The notes beneath the pieces are model-generated. The model was given only the letters and a program-made list of their open reading frames with translations, ran no database searches and had not been told where the DNA came from. This document shows, one piece after another, positions 18,529-29,059 of a DNA stretch of 64,000 nucleotides. Made by a program: the position numbers and the translations under genes. Position 1 is the first letter of the stretch; every line of letters starts with the position of its first letter. Source of the DNA: Bacteroidales bacterium (GTDB lineage Bacteria; Bacteroidota; Bacteroidia; Bacteroidales; Muribaculaceae); assembly GCA_014800795.1 (NCBI GenBank), contig JAAVFL010000054.1, positions 22,910 to 86,909 on the forward strand. Direction: 5' to 3'.

Positions 18529-19908
18529 ATGAACAACCATTCCCGACTTACATCATACCGGCGATTGCGGAAAGCTTTTACAACAATCGCAATATTTCTT
18601 ACCGCGGCAGTAACCGCCGGGGCTGCTTCGACAGTCTCGGTTACCGGTACACATCCGTCGCGCGGTCCCATATCGGTTACTCCACCGGCCTCTACAGGTC
18701 TCAGCGAAGTGATTGTGGTATGGAACACGGCCGGAACCGAGCTCCACTATGAGACGTCAGGCAATGCTTCCGCCATACAGTGGTACCGTTTCAGTAATCT
18801 CGGCGGTGGTTTCGCGGAAGAAATACCGTCGGTCAACAACGGTTCCGACAGCTACATACGCCTTGACGAAAGCGATATGGGCTACATTATCGACGACAAC
18901 AGCAGACGCACATGTCTGTGGGTTGTCAACTATGCCAATCACCAATGCACCCTCGGTAGCCTCGATATAGTTCCGGATCAGACTGAGTGTGACCGCACAG
19001 CCCTGTCGCTTACAGGATCAGCCGACAAAATAACATATTATTCGGTCAACGGAGCGCAACAGACTCTAAGCCGCGACCTTCAGCTGGAGTATCATACACT
19101 GGTATACAATGCCGACAGCCATGTATACGAACAGCAGATGGCCGAACATACCCTTGAAAGCGTAGATGGACTTATCCGCACGGACTCCCCCTTATGCTCC
19201 ACATATTTTTCTCTGTCCGGAGACCGTTTCCTGCATCAATGGGGCATGGAACAACATGCGGTCTCACCCTCTATTGATCCTACGGCCATAGCTGTCACAA
19301 CTTCAGCACAGCAGGCTGAACGCTCCAACGACAACGAGCAGCGCGAAGATAAAACAGAATCTCTCGGAGGTTCGGGACCGGTCGTAATCTTATTCTCGGC
19401 GGCTACCACCGATGCCGTTGTATACCGAGAATGGCAATTCGCCCGCGACCCGGAATTCGACATCATTGATATGCGTGTACAACAAGACGATTTCGAACAG
19501 CAATTCTCCGATTTCGGAACCACATATGTCCGTTTCGTCGCAGGTAACGACAGCGGCTCATGCGACTTCACCTCAGAAACCTATACCGTCTATGTCGGAG
19601 AGTCGAAACTCGACTGCCCGAATGCATTCTCACCGGGTGCGACAGAGGGTACAAACGATGAATGGAAAGTTTCCTACAAATCTATCGTCAGTTTCGATTG
19701 CTCCATATTCAACCGATGGGGCCAACTCATGATCCACTTTACCGATCCGTCAAAAGGATGGGACGGCAGATACAACGGAAAGCTCGTGCCTACCGGAGTA
19801 TATTACTATGTAATAAGTGCGAAAGGTACCGACGGACGCAACTACAAACTGTCGGGAGATATAAATATTCTCCGATATGAGGACCGACGCACATCAGTCA
19901 GTCAATAA
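18529..19908 (+). CDS. Exported protein with a type B T9SS C-terminal sorting domain
   Basis: Protein of 459 residues with an N-terminal signal (basic LTSYRRLRKAF, then a hydrophobic core to about residue 34). The last 85 or so residues match the gliding-motility-associated C-terminal domain used as a type B signal by the type IX secretion system: CPNAFSPGATEGTNDEW, FDCSIFNRWGQLM, GWDGRYNGKLVPTGVYYYV and SGDINILR. The middle (about 40-370) looks like Ig- or PKD-like beta strands, plus an Asn/Glu/Asp-rich stretch near 280-290. I do not recognise an enzyme domain. It is probably surface-attached or secreted. The next gene, a lytic transglycosylase, starts 54 bases later. Confidence 0.8.
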   Translation: MNNHSRLTSYRRLRKAFTTIAIFLTAAVTAGAASTVSVTGTHPSRGPISVTPPASTGLSEVIVVWNTAGTELHYETSGNASAIQWYRFSNLGGGFAEEIPSVNNGSDSYIRLDESDMGYIIDDNSRRTCLWVVNYANHQCTLGSLDIVPDQTECDRTALSLTGSADKITYYSVNGAQQTLSRDLQLEYHTLVYNADSHVYEQQMAEHTLESVDGLIRTDSPLCSTYFSLSGDRFLHQWGMEQHAVSPSIDPTAIAVTTSAQQAERSNDNEQREDKTESLGGSGPVVILFSAATTDAVVYREWQFARDPEFDIIDMRVQQDDFEQQFSDFGTTYVRFVAGNDSGSCDFTSETYTVYVGESKLDCPNAFSPGATEGTNDEWKVSYKSIVSFDCSIFNRWGQLMIHFTDPSKGWDGRYNGKLVPTGVYYYVISAKGTDGRNYKLSGDINILRYEDRRTSVSQ

Positions 19909-19962
19909 ACAACTGCATACCACACAACTCCACATAATATTAGCCTTCACAACAGCTACAAA

Positions 19963-20961
19963 ATGAAAACTAAACTTATATATTTTTCTACAGCCACACT
20001 TATAGCGCTTACATCAGCCAACATCATATCCTCACAGGCATCCGCATCGGAAAACAATGCGGAGGCCGGGGAGGATACCGCATATACCTATGCCGAAGGA
20101 ATGGCACCGGTAGTAAATCCTCCGTTGCCGAAAAAGATTGAGTTTGCCGGACAGACCATCGACTTCGACCGCATGGATATGTACGAACGCCTTGACCGCG
20201 AGCTATCACAGATGTGCTACATGCATTCCTCGACAATGCTTATGCTGAAACGCGCTAACCGCTTTTTCCCGGTTATGGCCCCGATATTGAAACGCAACGG
20301 AGTGCCGGAAGATCTGGTGTATCTCGCGTGCATAGAATCGTCCCTCAATCAGAGAGCATACTCCCCCGCCAAAGCTGCCGGACTATGGCAGTTCCTTGCA
20401 TCTACAGGCAAGGAATATGGTCTTGAAGTGAACGATTACGTCGACGAACGTTATAACATAGAAAAAGCAACGGCGGCAGCCGCGCGTTATCTCAAAAGCG
20501 CATACAATAAATACGGCAATTGGGAATCGGCAATGGCCTCGTACAACGGAGGTCAGCGACGCATATCTACCGAACTGGACTCCCAACTCGCCGACAGCGC
20601 ATTCGATCTTTATCTGGTAGAGGAAACGTCGCGTTATCCGTTCCGCGTTTATGCAGCTAAGGCGTTGATGGAAAACCCATCAAAATATGGTTTCCATCTA
20701 AAGCCCGATCAGTTCTATCCGCAGTTGGATTATACAGAGGTGAATGTATCATCTACAATAGATGACCTGGCTGCATGGGCCAAAAGCCACGGCACCACAT
20801 ATGCTCTGCTTCGCGAGTTCAATCCATGGATCAGAGCCAAAAGCCTTCCTGTGACAGCCGGAAAGACATATACCATCAAAGTGCCGAAACCCGAAAGTCT
20901 ATCGCGCTCAGCCAATCCTCTTACTAAAAAACATCTATATAATCCCCGATGGGCAGATTGA
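19963..20961 (+). CDS. MltD-like lytic transglycosylase (SLT domain)
   Basis: Protein of 332 residues with a signal peptide (MKTKLIYFSTATLIALTSA; no lipobox Cys seen). The SLT domain spans about 105-230: catalytic Glu in ACIESSLNQ (about E125), AAGLWQF, ERYNIEKATAAAARYL and MASYNGG. It cleaves the MurNAc-GlcNAc bond of peptidoglycan to give anhydro ends, acting in the periplasm. The C-terminal part (to about 320) lacks a clear LysM repeat, though the motif YALLREFNPWIRAKSLPVTAG resembles a degenerate one. It ends two bases before the UvrA start, so the two are almost certainly co-transcribed. Confidence 0.9.
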   Translation: MKTKLIYFSTATLIALTSANIISSQASASENNAEAGEDTAYTYAEGMAPVVNPPLPKKIEFAGQTIDFDRMDMYERLDRELSQMCYMHSSTMLMLKRANRFFPVMAPILKRNGVPEDLVYLACIESSLNQRAYSPAKAAGLWQFLASTGKEYGLEVNDYVDERYNIEKATAAAARYLKSAYNKYGNWESAMASYNGGQRRISTELDSQLADSAFDLYLVEETSRYPFRVYAAKALMENPSKYGFHLKPDQFYPQLDYTEVNVSSTIDDLAAWAKSHGTTYALLREFNPWIRAKSLPVTAGKTYTIKVPKPESLSRSANPLTKKHLYNPRWAD

Positions 20962-20963
20962 CG

Positions 20964-23852
20964 ATGAACCGTAATAAAGAAATCACTGCAAAGCAGACCG
21001 CTTATGAACCTACAGCCGGAATGAACTCCGACAATACCCTCGAAGTTATCGGTGCGAGGGTACACAATCTGAAGAATATCGATGTCAGTATACCGCACCG
21101 CAGCCTCACCGTTATAACCGGATTGAGCGGGAGCGGAAAATCATCGTTGGCATTCGACACAATATATGCCGAAGGACAGCGCCGCTATATCGAGACATTT
21201 TCGGCTTATGCACGCAATATTCTCGGAAATATGGAGCGCCCTGATGTTGATAAAATTTCAGGGCTCTCTCCTGTAATTGCCATAGAACAGAAAACCGTTA
21301 ACCGTAATCCACGAAGCACCATCGGCACAACCACGGAGGTTTACGATTTTCTCCGACTTCTATACGCGCGTATCGGAGAGGCACGCAGCTATCTGTCGGG
21401 CGCTCCGATGGAGAAATACACCGAGGAAAAAATCGTGTCGATGATACTCGACCGATACGATGGCAGGAAAATCTATATTCTCTCACCACTCGTACATAAC
21501 CGTAAGGGACATTACAAAGACCTTTTCGAGCAACTTGTAAAGAAGGGATACCTCAACGTACGTGTCGACGGCGAGCTACGTGAGATGGTCTACGGTATGA
21601 AACTCGACCGATACAAAAATCACTCGATAGAACTGGTGGTAGACAAACTCAAAGTATCGCGCAAAGACGACTCCCGCCTGCGTGATTCGGTTGCGAACGC
21701 TCTCCGTCAGGGGGGGCACCAGATGATGGTTCTTGATCTGGACAATGGTAAGCTCGCCCATTTCAGCCAATCGCTCATGGACCCGGAAACCGGACTGAGC
21801 TACCGCGAACCGGCACCTCACAACTTTTCATTCAACTCTCCGCTCGGAGCGTGCCCCTGCTGCAAGGGGCTCGGTACTGTCAACATTGTCGACCGTGCCA
21901 AGATTATTCCTGACGACAGACTGTCCATTCACAACGGAGCCATCGTTCCTTTAGGTAAATATAAAAATTCGATGATATTCTGGCAGGTGGCCGCTATATG
22001 CGAAAAATATGGCTGCGATCTGAAAACACCCATCAAGGATCTGCCTGAAGAAGCTCTCAACGACATTCTCAACGGAACACCCGAGCGATTGCAGATTAAA
22101 TCGGAGACTAACTCAATATCCAACTACTTCCTCTCCTACGAAGGTCTGGTAAAATATATCGAGATGCAGCAGGGAGACGATGCTACCTCAGAAGCTCAGA
22201 AATGGAGTGGTAAATTCTACTCACGCATGGTGTGTCCCGAATGTCACGGTGACCGCCTCAACCGTGAGGCGCTTCATTTCTTCGTCGACGGGAAAAATAT
22301 AGCCGAACTATCGCGTCTGGATATCACAGACCTGCTTGAATGGGCGGAAGGAGTGGAAACACGATTGAACGACCGCCAGAAAACCATCGGCCACGAGATA
22401 CTGAAAGAAATTCGCGGTCGCCTGCGTTTTCTTGTCGATGTAGGGCTGGGATATCTGGCATTAAACCGCAACTCCGCCACCTTGTCCGGTGGTGAGAGCC
22501 AACGCATACGGCTTGCGACCCAACTCGGATCGGAGCTGGTGAACGTTCTATACATACTCGATGAACCGAGTATCGGACTTCATCAGAGCGACAACAACCG
22601 CCTTATCGATTCATTGAAGAAACTTCGCGATGCGTCAAATTCCATCATCGTTGTCGAACACGACAAGGATATGATGCTCAACGCCGATTATATAGTGGAC
22701 ATAGGTCCTGAAGCGGGCCGGAAAGGAGGAGAGGTTGTGTTTCAGGGTACACCCCGGCAAATGCTCGCTACCGATACCATCACTGCCGGATATCTCAATG
22801 GTAATCTTGCTATCGAAATACCGGAGACGCGCCGCAAGGGGAACGGACAAAAGCTCGAACTGCTCGGATGCACCGGACATAACCTCCGCAATGTTGATCT
22901 CACCCTTCCGCTGGGCACTTTCACCTGTGTCTGCGGTGTATCCGGAAGCGGTAAATCGTCGCTTGTAAACGGTACCCTTCAACCGATATTGTCGAACCGC
23001 TTCTATCGTTCTCAAGAGGAACCGCTCCCCCACATGGAACTCCGGGGTATCGAACATATCGATAAAATAGTTACCGTCGATCAATCGCCCCTCGGCAAGT
23101 CGCCACGCTCCAATCCTGCAACATATACCGGAGTATTCTCCGATATCAGAAATCTGTTCGTAGACCTTCCCGAAGCGAAAATAAGAGGCTACAAGCCCGG
23201 ACGCTTCTCGTTCAATGTGGCCGGCGGACGATGTGAAGCTTGTAAAGGCAACGGCTATAAGACAATTGAAATGAACTTCCTTCCCGATGTTCTGGTGCCT
23301 TGCGAGGAATGCTCCGGTAAACGATACAACCGGGAGACCCTCGAGGTACGTTTCAAAGGAAAATCCATTGCCGATGTACTTGACATGACAATCAATCAGG
23401 CTGTGGAATTTTTCGCCGCACAACCCCGAATCCTGAAAAAACTGAAAATAATGCAGGAAATAGGTCTGGGATACATAAAACTCGGGCAACCCTCGTCGAC
23501 CCTTTCAGGAGGAGAGAACCAACGTGTGAAACTCGCCACCGAACTGGCGAAACGTGACACCGGAAAAACCCTGTTCATACTTGACGAGCCTACCACAGGT
23601 CTTCATTTCGAGGATATAAAAGTACTGCTCGGTGTGCTGAACAGACTGGTTGAAAAGGGTAATACAGTTCTTGTGATCGAACATAACCTCGATGTGGTGA
23701 AGTGCGCCGACTACATAATTGATATGGGACCGGCAGGAGGCAAAAACGGAGGACAGATCATTGCGGAAGGCACCCCTGAAGAGGTTGCGGAATGCGACTC
23801 TCCTACAGCCCCGTTCCTGCGGCAGGAACTCGGAATCAGCCCCAAGGGATAA
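20964..23852 (+). CDS. uvrA: Excinuclease ABC subunit A (UvrA family)
   Basis: Protein of 962 residues, the damage-recognition ATPase of nucleotide excision repair. Two ABC halves are complete: Walker A GLSGSGKSS and GVSGSGKSS, signatures LSGGESQRIRLA and LSGGENQRVKLA, and Walker B LYILDEPS and LFILDEPT. Zinc modules are visible as CPCCKG with CPECHG and as CEACKG with CEECSG. The Cys pair that usually follows the YARxG segment is missing: after LLYARIGEAR comes SYLSGAPM. An early FSAYARNILGN replaces the common SAYARQFLG. Bacteroidetes often encode two UvrA-like proteins, and this may be the divergent copy. The ATG at 20964 is preferred over 20949 because it follows the upstream stop. Confidence 0.88.
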   Translation: MNRNKEITAKQTAYEPTAGMNSDNTLEVIGARVHNLKNIDVSIPHRSLTVITGLSGSGKSSLAFDTIYAEGQRRYIETFSAYARNILGNMERPDVDKISGLSPVIAIEQKTVNRNPRSTIGTTTEVYDFLRLLYARIGEARSYLSGAPMEKYTEEKIVSMILDRYDGRKIYILSPLVHNRKGHYKDLFEQLVKKGYLNVRVDGELREMVYGMKLDRYKNHSIELVVDKLKVSRKDDSRLRDSVANALRQGGHQMMVLDLDNGKLAHFSQSLMDPETGLSYREPAPHNFSFNSPLGACPCCKGLGTVNIVDRAKIIPDDRLSIHNGAIVPLGKYKNSMIFWQVAAICEKYGCDLKTPIKDLPEEALNDILNGTPERLQIKSETNSISNYFLSYEGLVKYIEMQQGDDATSEAQKWSGKFYSRMVCPECHGDRLNREALHFFVDGKNIAELSRLDITDLLEWAEGVETRLNDRQKTIGHEILKEIRGRLRFLVDVGLGYLALNRNSATLSGGESQRIRLATQLGSELVNVLYILDEPSIGLHQSDNNRLIDSLKKLRDASNSIIVVEHDKDMMLNADYIVDIGPEAGRKGGEVVFQGTPRQMLATDTITAGYLNGNLAIEIPETRRKGNGQKLELLGCTGHNLRNVDLTLPLGTFTCVCGVSGSGKSSLVNGTLQPILSNRFYRSQEEPLPHMELRGIEHIDKIVTVDQSPLGKSPRSNPATYTGVFSDIRNLFVDLPEAKIRGYKPGRFSFNVAGGRCEACKGNGYKTIEMNFLPDVLVPCEECSGKRYNRETLEVRFKGKSIADVLDMTINQAVEFFAAQPRILKKLKIMQEIGLGYIKLGQPSSTLSGGENQRVKLATELAKRDTGKTLFILDEPTTGLHFEDIKVLLGVLNRLVEKGNTVLVIEHNLDVVKCADYIIDMGPAGGKNGGQIIAEGTPEEVAECDSPTAPFLRQELGISPKG

Positions 23853-23860
23853 TCGCGGAT

Positions 23861-25333
23861 TTATTTATGCCAGAATCCGGGGGCGAATAGAACCAACACA
23901 GTGAAGACTTCCAGACGACCCGTAAGCATCAGAAATGACAACACCCATTTGCCGAGATCCGGAATAAGATTGAACTGGCCCCCGTATCCGGTGATTTCAG
24001 GCGCGAGCCCCGTGTTGCTTACGCAGGAGAACGATGCGAAAAAACTGTCGACAAGAGGCACATCCATTGCCGCAAGCGCCATACCTCCGGCCACAATCAC
24101 TATCACATACAGCCACAGGAACACCATCACTTTATTGATCACCTCCGGCGCCATCGTCTTGCCATTGATGCCGACCGAAAGGATATGATTAGGATAGATG
24201 CAGCGGTAAAGTTCGTTGCGCGAATTCTTGAACAGATAAATCGCACGGTCAAGTTTCGCACCACCTGATGTTGACCCCGCGCAGGCACCGAAAAACATCA
24301 TTACGAATATCAGGCTGAGAATGAAAAGTCCCCAGTCGCTGAGATTTGCAACCGCGTAGCCGGTGGATGAAATGGTTGAGATTATCTGGAACAGCGGATC
24401 GATTGTCAGAGCTTCTACAGTGAGCTGAATACCGCTGCCTGAAACCAGGGCCAGATCGAAAAGAATGAACAGGACAAAAATAACTTTCACATACATCCGG
24501 AAGACCTCGTTGCTCCATGCGCTCCGGAACTCGCCGGTAGAAGCCTTGAAGATAAGGGCGAAATTCACGCCCCCTACGAACATGAACAGCGTAGTCACAA
24601 TCTTTACGTAAAGCGAATCCCACGTTCCGATCGATGCCTGATGAGTTGAGAATCCTCCTGTCGACATTGTTGACAGGGCATGACAGATGCTGTCGAATGT
24701 GTTCATCGGTCCGAACATGTAGAGCAATACAAGCGCAAGAGTAAGAAGAGCATATACGAGCCATAGCCTTTTTGCCGTTGAGCTTACCCGCGGACGCAGT
24801 TTCTCGCTCCTTATGCCCGTGGTCTCGGCATTGAACATCTGCATTCCACCCGATGAATTAAGCATCGGCAATACGGCGAGAGTAAACAGAATGATTCCCA
24901 TGCCGCCGATCCATTGCATGAGGGAGCGCCACATATGAATCGCATGAGACACATTGTCGATATTCTCCATAACCGATACACCGGTAGTGGTGAAACCTGA
25001 CATTGACTCAAAGAAAGCTTCTGATAAATTGACGGGTACCTCGCTCACAATAAACGGAATCATACCGAACAACGAAAATATCACCCATACAAGAGCCGTA
25101 AGGAGGAATCCCTCGCGCTTTCCCATCTCCGAACGCCTCGGGCGACTGAAAAACGTCATGCCAGCCCCGGTAACGGCTGTCACCGCCAATCCCACCTCAA
25201 AGGCAAGCGCATCATCCTCTCCATAGAAAAATGCCGTGGCAAGAGGAACAGCCATAAAGACAGCCTCTATCATCACGAGCCATCCCATAACCCGCACAAG
25301 CATGCGGTAATTTATTCGGTTTCTCCGCGCCAT
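23861..25333 (-). CDS. trkH: Trk-type potassium uptake channel subunit TrkH
   Basis: Membrane protein of 490 residues with about ten hydrophobic segments and the four quasi-repeated pore loops of the TrkH/KtrB family: SGFTTTGVSVM, STMSTGGFSTH, STISSTGYAV and SCVSNTGLAPE. It forms the K+-conducting pore, gated by TrkA encoded just upstream (6-base gap). It is last in the small membrane protein-dxs-trkA-trkH run. Its stop lies 8 bases from that of the convergent uvrA, with no hairpin between. Confidence 0.95.
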   Translation of the reverse strand: MARRNRINYRMLVRVMGWLVMIEAVFMAVPLATAFFYGEDDALAFEVGLAVTAVTGAGMTFFSRPRRSEMGKREGFLLTALVWVIFSLFGMIPFIVSEVPVNLSEAFFESMSGFTTTGVSVMENIDNVSHAIHMWRSLMQWIGGMGIILFTLAVLPMLNSSGGMQMFNAETTGIRSEKLRPRVSSTAKRLWLVYALLTLALVLLYMFGPMNTFDSICHALSTMSTGGFSTHQASIGTWDSLYVKIVTTLFMFVGGVNFALIFKASTGEFRSAWSNEVFRMYVKVIFVLFILFDLALVSGSGIQLTVEALTIDPLFQIISTISSTGYAVANLSDWGLFILSLIFVMMFFGACAGSTSGGAKLDRAIYLFKNSRNELYRCIYPNHILSVGINGKTMAPEVINKVMVFLWLYVIVIVAGGMALAAMDVPLVDSFFASFSCVSNTGLAPEITGYGGQFNLIPDLGKWVLSFLMLTGRLEVFTVLVLFAPGFWHK

Positions 25334-25339
25334 TACGTG

Positions 25340-26686
25340 TCACACAAAAAGTTTCTCCACCTTATGGATATGCCCAGACAGACAGAAAACCACCACATGA
25401 TCGCCTGCCTGTATCTGTGTCCGGCCATCTACGAGCATCCCCTTACCATCGCGGATAAGCCCCGCGAGCGTCATCTCATGGAATAGTTTCAGATTCATCA
25501 CCGGCGCTTTGGTTATTTTCGAACCGGGCCGGGCCTCTATCTCAGCAACTTCGGCATCTGCAAGCGCCATGAATTTCGACGAACTCTCGTCTGCATCGAG
25601 CAACAACTGAAAAATTTTGCTTGACGCAAGCAGTTTCTTGTTTATTACCGTGCCGATATTCAGATTCTCCGCTTCCGAGATAAACTGTATGTTCTCTACC
25701 TCGGCGATGGTTTTATTTACATGAAATTCCTTAGCCGTAAGGCAAGCCAGGATATTGGTTTCGGAATATTCGGTAAGCGCTACAAAGGCGTCCATATCCG
25801 TTATTCCTTCTTCGGCAAGAAGCTCGTTGTTGCGTGCGTCTCCATGAATAATGTGAACATCGCCACACCCCGAGCATTTTTCTGGAAGACGACGGCATAT
25901 ATCCATATCGTTGTCGATAATGGTCAGATTCCAACGTCCTTTAACCATGTTTGCAAGACGTACGGCAATGTGCGTACCACCCATTATCATCACATTCCTG
26001 ATCTTGTAATCGGTCTTTCCGCATATTTCTCGTATTTCATCCACATAATCGCGGGTTGTGGTGAAATACATTATATCACCCTCAAGAACCGTGTCGTCAC
26101 CTCGGGGAATAATCGTTTCATGGCGGCGCTTGATAGCCGATACATGATAATGATGCTGACCGTATGTGATGTCGCGCAGGCGCTTCCCTACCAGAGATGC
26201 ATGGTGAGGGAGTTTTACACCTACCACTATTAGCTCACCATCGTGAAGTTCAAACCAGTTGCGCACCCAGGGCTTGCCGAGCGCCGTACATATCTCACTG
26301 GCTGCAAGCATTTCCGGATAAATAAGATGATCCACACCCATTGATGTGAAATGCGCACGATTTTCTTTATCGAGAAACTCATAGTTGTCTATTCGGGCCA
26401 CTGTCTTTCTGGCACCGAGTCTCTTGGCAATCTCACACGACACAATGTTTGTGTTTTCAAACGGGCTCACAGCGATGTAAAGATCGCAGTCAGCATTCAC
26501 ACCGGCCGCACGTAAGTCGGCGAACGAAGTGCAGCTTCCCTCCCTGGTCATGAGATTGTAGTTGGCATCAAGGTTTGAAAGCTTCGCAGGATCATTGTCT
26601 ATCAACACTATATCCTGCTCCTCGCGCGACAACAATTTGGCGAGATGGGATCCTACTTCACCGGCACCTGCGATTACTATCTTCAT
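25340..26686 (-). CDS. trkA: Trk potassium uptake regulatory subunit TrkA
   Basis: Cytosolic protein of 448 residues with two RCK units. Each has a Rossmann NAD-binding half and a TrkA-C half. Unit 1 opens [18 protein letters not shown] with acidic IDNDPAKL. Unit 2 opens [17 protein letters not shown], a less standard glycine motif, with [12 protein letters not shown]. It gates TrkH in response to nucleotides. Its ATG overlaps the dxs stop by four bases (ATGA), so translation is probably coupled. Confidence 0.95.
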   Translation of the reverse strand: MKIVIAGAGEVGSHLAKLLSREEQDIVLIDNDPAKLSNLDANYNLMTREGSCTSFADLRAAGVNADCDLYIAVSPFENTNIVSCEIAKRLGARKTVARIDNYEFLDKENRAHFTSMGVDHLIYPEMLAASEICTALGKPWVRNWFELHDGELIVVGVKLPHHASLVGKRLRDITYGQHHYHVSAIKRRHETIIPRGDDTVLEGDIMYFTTTRDYVDEIREICGKTDYKIRNVMIMGGTHIAVRLANMVKGRWNLTIIDNDMDICRRLPEKCSGCGDVHIIHGDARNNELLAEEGITDMDAFVALTEYSETNILACLTAKEFHVNKTIAEVENIQFISEAENLNIGTVINKKLLASSKIFQLLLDADESSSKFMALADAEVAEIEARPGSKITKAPVMNLKLFHEMTLAGLIRDGKGMLVDGRTQIQAGDHVVVFCLSGHIHKVEKLFV

Positions 26687-28650
26687 AGAACCGAATGTTT
26701 AACAGAGGTCAATTGCCTGCGGGCAGCGGCCGCTATAGCCTCCGCATCCATACCGCATAGCTTACGCAACTGAGCCACTGACCCGTGTTCCACAAAACTG
26801 TCAGGCATCCCGATCTTGAACACTTGCCCACTCGTGGCGGTATCATTATCTATGAGCCATTCCGTAACGGCCGTTCCGAGTCCTCCGCATACAGTACCGT
26901 CCTCCACAGTAACTACAGGGCAACCCAAAGCTGCAACCTCCCTGAGTATATCGCCATCGAGAGGTTTTATAAAAGTCATGTGGTAATGGGCCGCATCTAT
27001 TCCATCTGCTTCAAGCAGTTTTATGGCATCGCTCACCTCTTCCGCTATCGGTCCGGCAGATATGAAAGCTATATCCTTGCCTTCGCGCAGTTTTTCACCC
27101 TTTCCAATCTCTACCCGGTGCAGAGGCTTTGAAAGATCTGCTTCTTTTGCCGTACCACGCGGATATCTGATCGCCATCGGTGAATTTTCCCGTAGCGAAG
27201 CTGTATATAATATATTCCGGAGGCTATCTGCGTTACGGGGCACCGCTATGATCATTCCCGGTACCGAGCGCATATAGGCTATGTCGAAAGCACCATGGTG
27301 GGTTACTCCGTCCTCTCCTACTATACCGGCACGGTCAATACAGAATGTTACAGGCAGGCCCTGAATAGCCACATCGTGAATTATCTGATCGTATCCTCTC
27401 TGAAGAAACGACGAATATATGGCGACAAAAGGCATAAGTCCTTCCTTGGCTAAACCACCGGCGAAAGTTACGGCATGCCCTTCGGAGATACCTACATCAA
27501 ACACTCTTGAAGGTATGGCATCTTTGAGAATACTCATTGAGGTACCCGATGGCATGGCCGCCGTAATGCCGACGATCTTTTTATTCTGCTTCGCGAGTTG
27601 AAGCAATGTGTGGCCGAAAACATCCTGATATTTCAGCGCGGCAGGAGCTTCTCCCGGTTTATTGCCGGATATCTGCTCTCCCGTGTCGGGATCGAAGCGA
27701 CCGGGTGCATGCCAGGTGGCGGGATCTTTCTCCGCCGCAGGAAATCCTTTCCCCTTCTGTGTCTTGATATGAAGAATCCTTGGACCTTTCATATCCTTGA
27801 TGTCCTGTAGCACCTTTACCAATGTTGCCACATCGTGACCGTCTACAGGTCCGAAATATCTTATATTAAGTCCCTCGAAAATATTCTGTTCATGCGATAG
27901 GAAAGATTTCAGACTGTTGTTCAGGCGCAGAATCGCACCTTTACTCTTGTCTGACACCATATTCATTTTCCTCAGCCCGCGGTATAGCGTATAACGAAGG
28001 TCATTATATCCTTTAGAGGTATTGATGTGGGCCAGATAACTGTGTAACGATCCAACATTCGGATCAATACTCATGTTGTTATCGTTGAGGATTATGAGCA
28101 GATTATTCGGAGTGTTGGCCGCATTATTGATACCTTCGAATGCCAGTCCTCCACTGATAGATGCATCACCTATAACCGCCACTACATTGCGGCGAGGCAT
28201 TTCATCGTTCAGCTCGGTAGCCACAGCCATACCGAGAGCCGCCGAAATTGAGTTTGACGCATGTCCTGCAGTAAAGGTATCATACTCACTTTCTGCCGGA
28301 TTCGGAAATCCGGAAAGTCCACCGAGCTTACGGTTCGTCTCGAAACGGTCACGACGGCCGGTAAGAAGCTTATGACCGTAAGCCTGATGGCCCACGTCCC
28401 ACACAATGCGGTCATATGGCGTATTAAACACATAGTGGAGAGCAACAGTGAGCTCAACCGCCCCCATCGATGAAGCAAAATGTCCGGGATTACGCGATAA
28501 GGCATCTATCAGGAAATCACGTATTTCCGAACAAACCTGGGGAAGCTCCGCCACCGACAGGCGACGAAGATCTGCAGGAGAATCTATATTGTTCAACAGC
28601 TCCGTTCCGGTGGGTTCATCATTATTTTTCTGATCCGGTGTTTTTGTCAT
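26683..28650 (-). CDS. dxs: 1-deoxy-D-xylulose-5-phosphate synthase
   Basis: Protein of 655 residues, first enzyme of the MEP isoprenoid pathway: pyruvate plus glyceraldehyde 3-phosphate to DXP, thiamine-diphosphate dependent. Landmarks are [15 protein letters not shown], the ThDP/Mg motif [29 protein letters not shown] [14 protein letters not shown], and the second-domain [17 protein letters not shown]. The transketolase C-terminal domain follows. Length is normal. It overlaps trkA by four bases and its 5' end overlaps a small upstream membrane gene by 29 bases. Confidence 0.97.
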   Translation of the reverse strand: MTKTPDQKNNDEPTGTELLNNIDSPADLRRLSVAELPQVCSEIRDFLIDALSRNPGHFASSMGAVELTVALHYVFNTPYDRIVWDVGHQAYGHKLLTGRRDRFETNRKLGGLSGFPNPAESEYDTFTAGHASNSISAALGMAVATELNDEMPRRNVVAVIGDASISGGLAFEGINNAANTPNNLLIILNDNNMSIDPNVGSLHSYLAHINTSKGYNDLRYTLYRGLRKMNMVSDKSKGAILRLNNSLKSFLSHEQNIFEGLNIRYFGPVDGHDVATLVKVLQDIKDMKGPRILHIKTQKGKGFPAAEKDPATWHAPGRFDPDTGEQISGNKPGEAPAALKYQDVFGHTLLQLAKQNKKIVGITAAMPSGTSMSILKDAIPSRVFDVGISEGHAVTFAGGLAKEGLMPFVAIYSSFLQRGYDQIIHDVAIQGLPVTFCIDRAGIVGEDGVTHHGAFDIAYMRSVPGMIIAVPRNADSLRNILYTASLRENSPMAIRYPRGTAKEADLSKPLHRVEIGKGEKLREGKDIAFISAGPIAEEVSDAIKLLEADGIDAAHYHMTFIKPLDGDILREVAALGCPVVTVEDGTVCGGLGTAVTEWLIDNDTATSGQVFKIGMPDSFVEHGSVAQLRKLCGMDAEAIAAAARRQLTSVKHSVL

Positions 28651-28828
28651 TCTTCACATACTTCTTGTACAACGGAACAAACACTATGAATGCCGAGGCT
28701 ACAACTGGAAAGAGCGAGAGCAACGTGATGTTCTGCCCGGAGGCGAGTAATCTGGTAACATACCAGAAACATACGCCGATCCAAAGTATTCCGATAATCG
28801 CGAAACGGATTATAATGCCTGAATTCAT
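28622..28828 (-). CDS. Small membrane protein upstream of and overlapping dxs
   Basis: Protein of 68 residues with two hydrophobic helices: about 5-24 ([19 protein letters not shown]) and about 34-55 ([20 protein letters not shown]). The tail is basic ([12 protein letters not shown]). No family is recognised. The ATG at 28828 is preferred; a TTG at 28843 would add five residues. Its last 29 bases overlap the start of dxs, which suggests coupled translation. It is the first gene after a consensus promoter. Confidence 0.65.
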   Translation of the reverse strand: MNSGIIIRFAIIGILWIGVCFWYVTRLLASGQNITLLSLFPVVASAFIVFVPLYKKYVKNDKNTGSEK

Positions 28829-28894
28829 AAAAACGACATTCAATTGTTAGTTATGCTAGGGCGGGGTCAGCATCGCATAACCACACGCCTTTCG

Positions 28895-28926
28895 CAAAGT
28901 TACAAAAAAACAGATTCACTTCCAAA
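28895..28926 (-). promoter_or_regulatory. Strong promoter of the small protein-dxs-trkA-trkH operon
   Basis: Minus strand: TTTG (28923-28926), 20 bases, TAACTTTG (28895-28902). Both elements match the Bacteroidetes consensus. The leader to the ATG at 28828 is about 60 bases. Confidence 0.8.
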
Positions 28927-28967
28927 TCATAATGCACCGTACTATCCGAACCGGAGTATGACAAAAA

Positions 28968-28998
28968 ATCCGGCGACCGATTTTTTCGGTCGCCGGAT
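28968..28998 (-). terminator. Terminator of the exbB-exbD-exbD-tonB operon
   Basis: Thirteen-base perfect arms (28968-28980 and 28986-28998) around a 5-base loop. On the minus strand the stem is followed by TTTTTTGTC. It lies 62 bases after the tonB stop. Confidence 0.85.
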
Positions 28999-29059
28999 CA
29001 ATATACAGTTGGCTCCGGGGGTTGATCACGCCGGAAAGCCGTATGTTCGGAACAAAGGA

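Noticed and set aside
22635..23489. A 284-codon minus-strand frame opposite uvrA
   Set aside because: Antisense to the second ATPase half of UvrA, with no support of its own.
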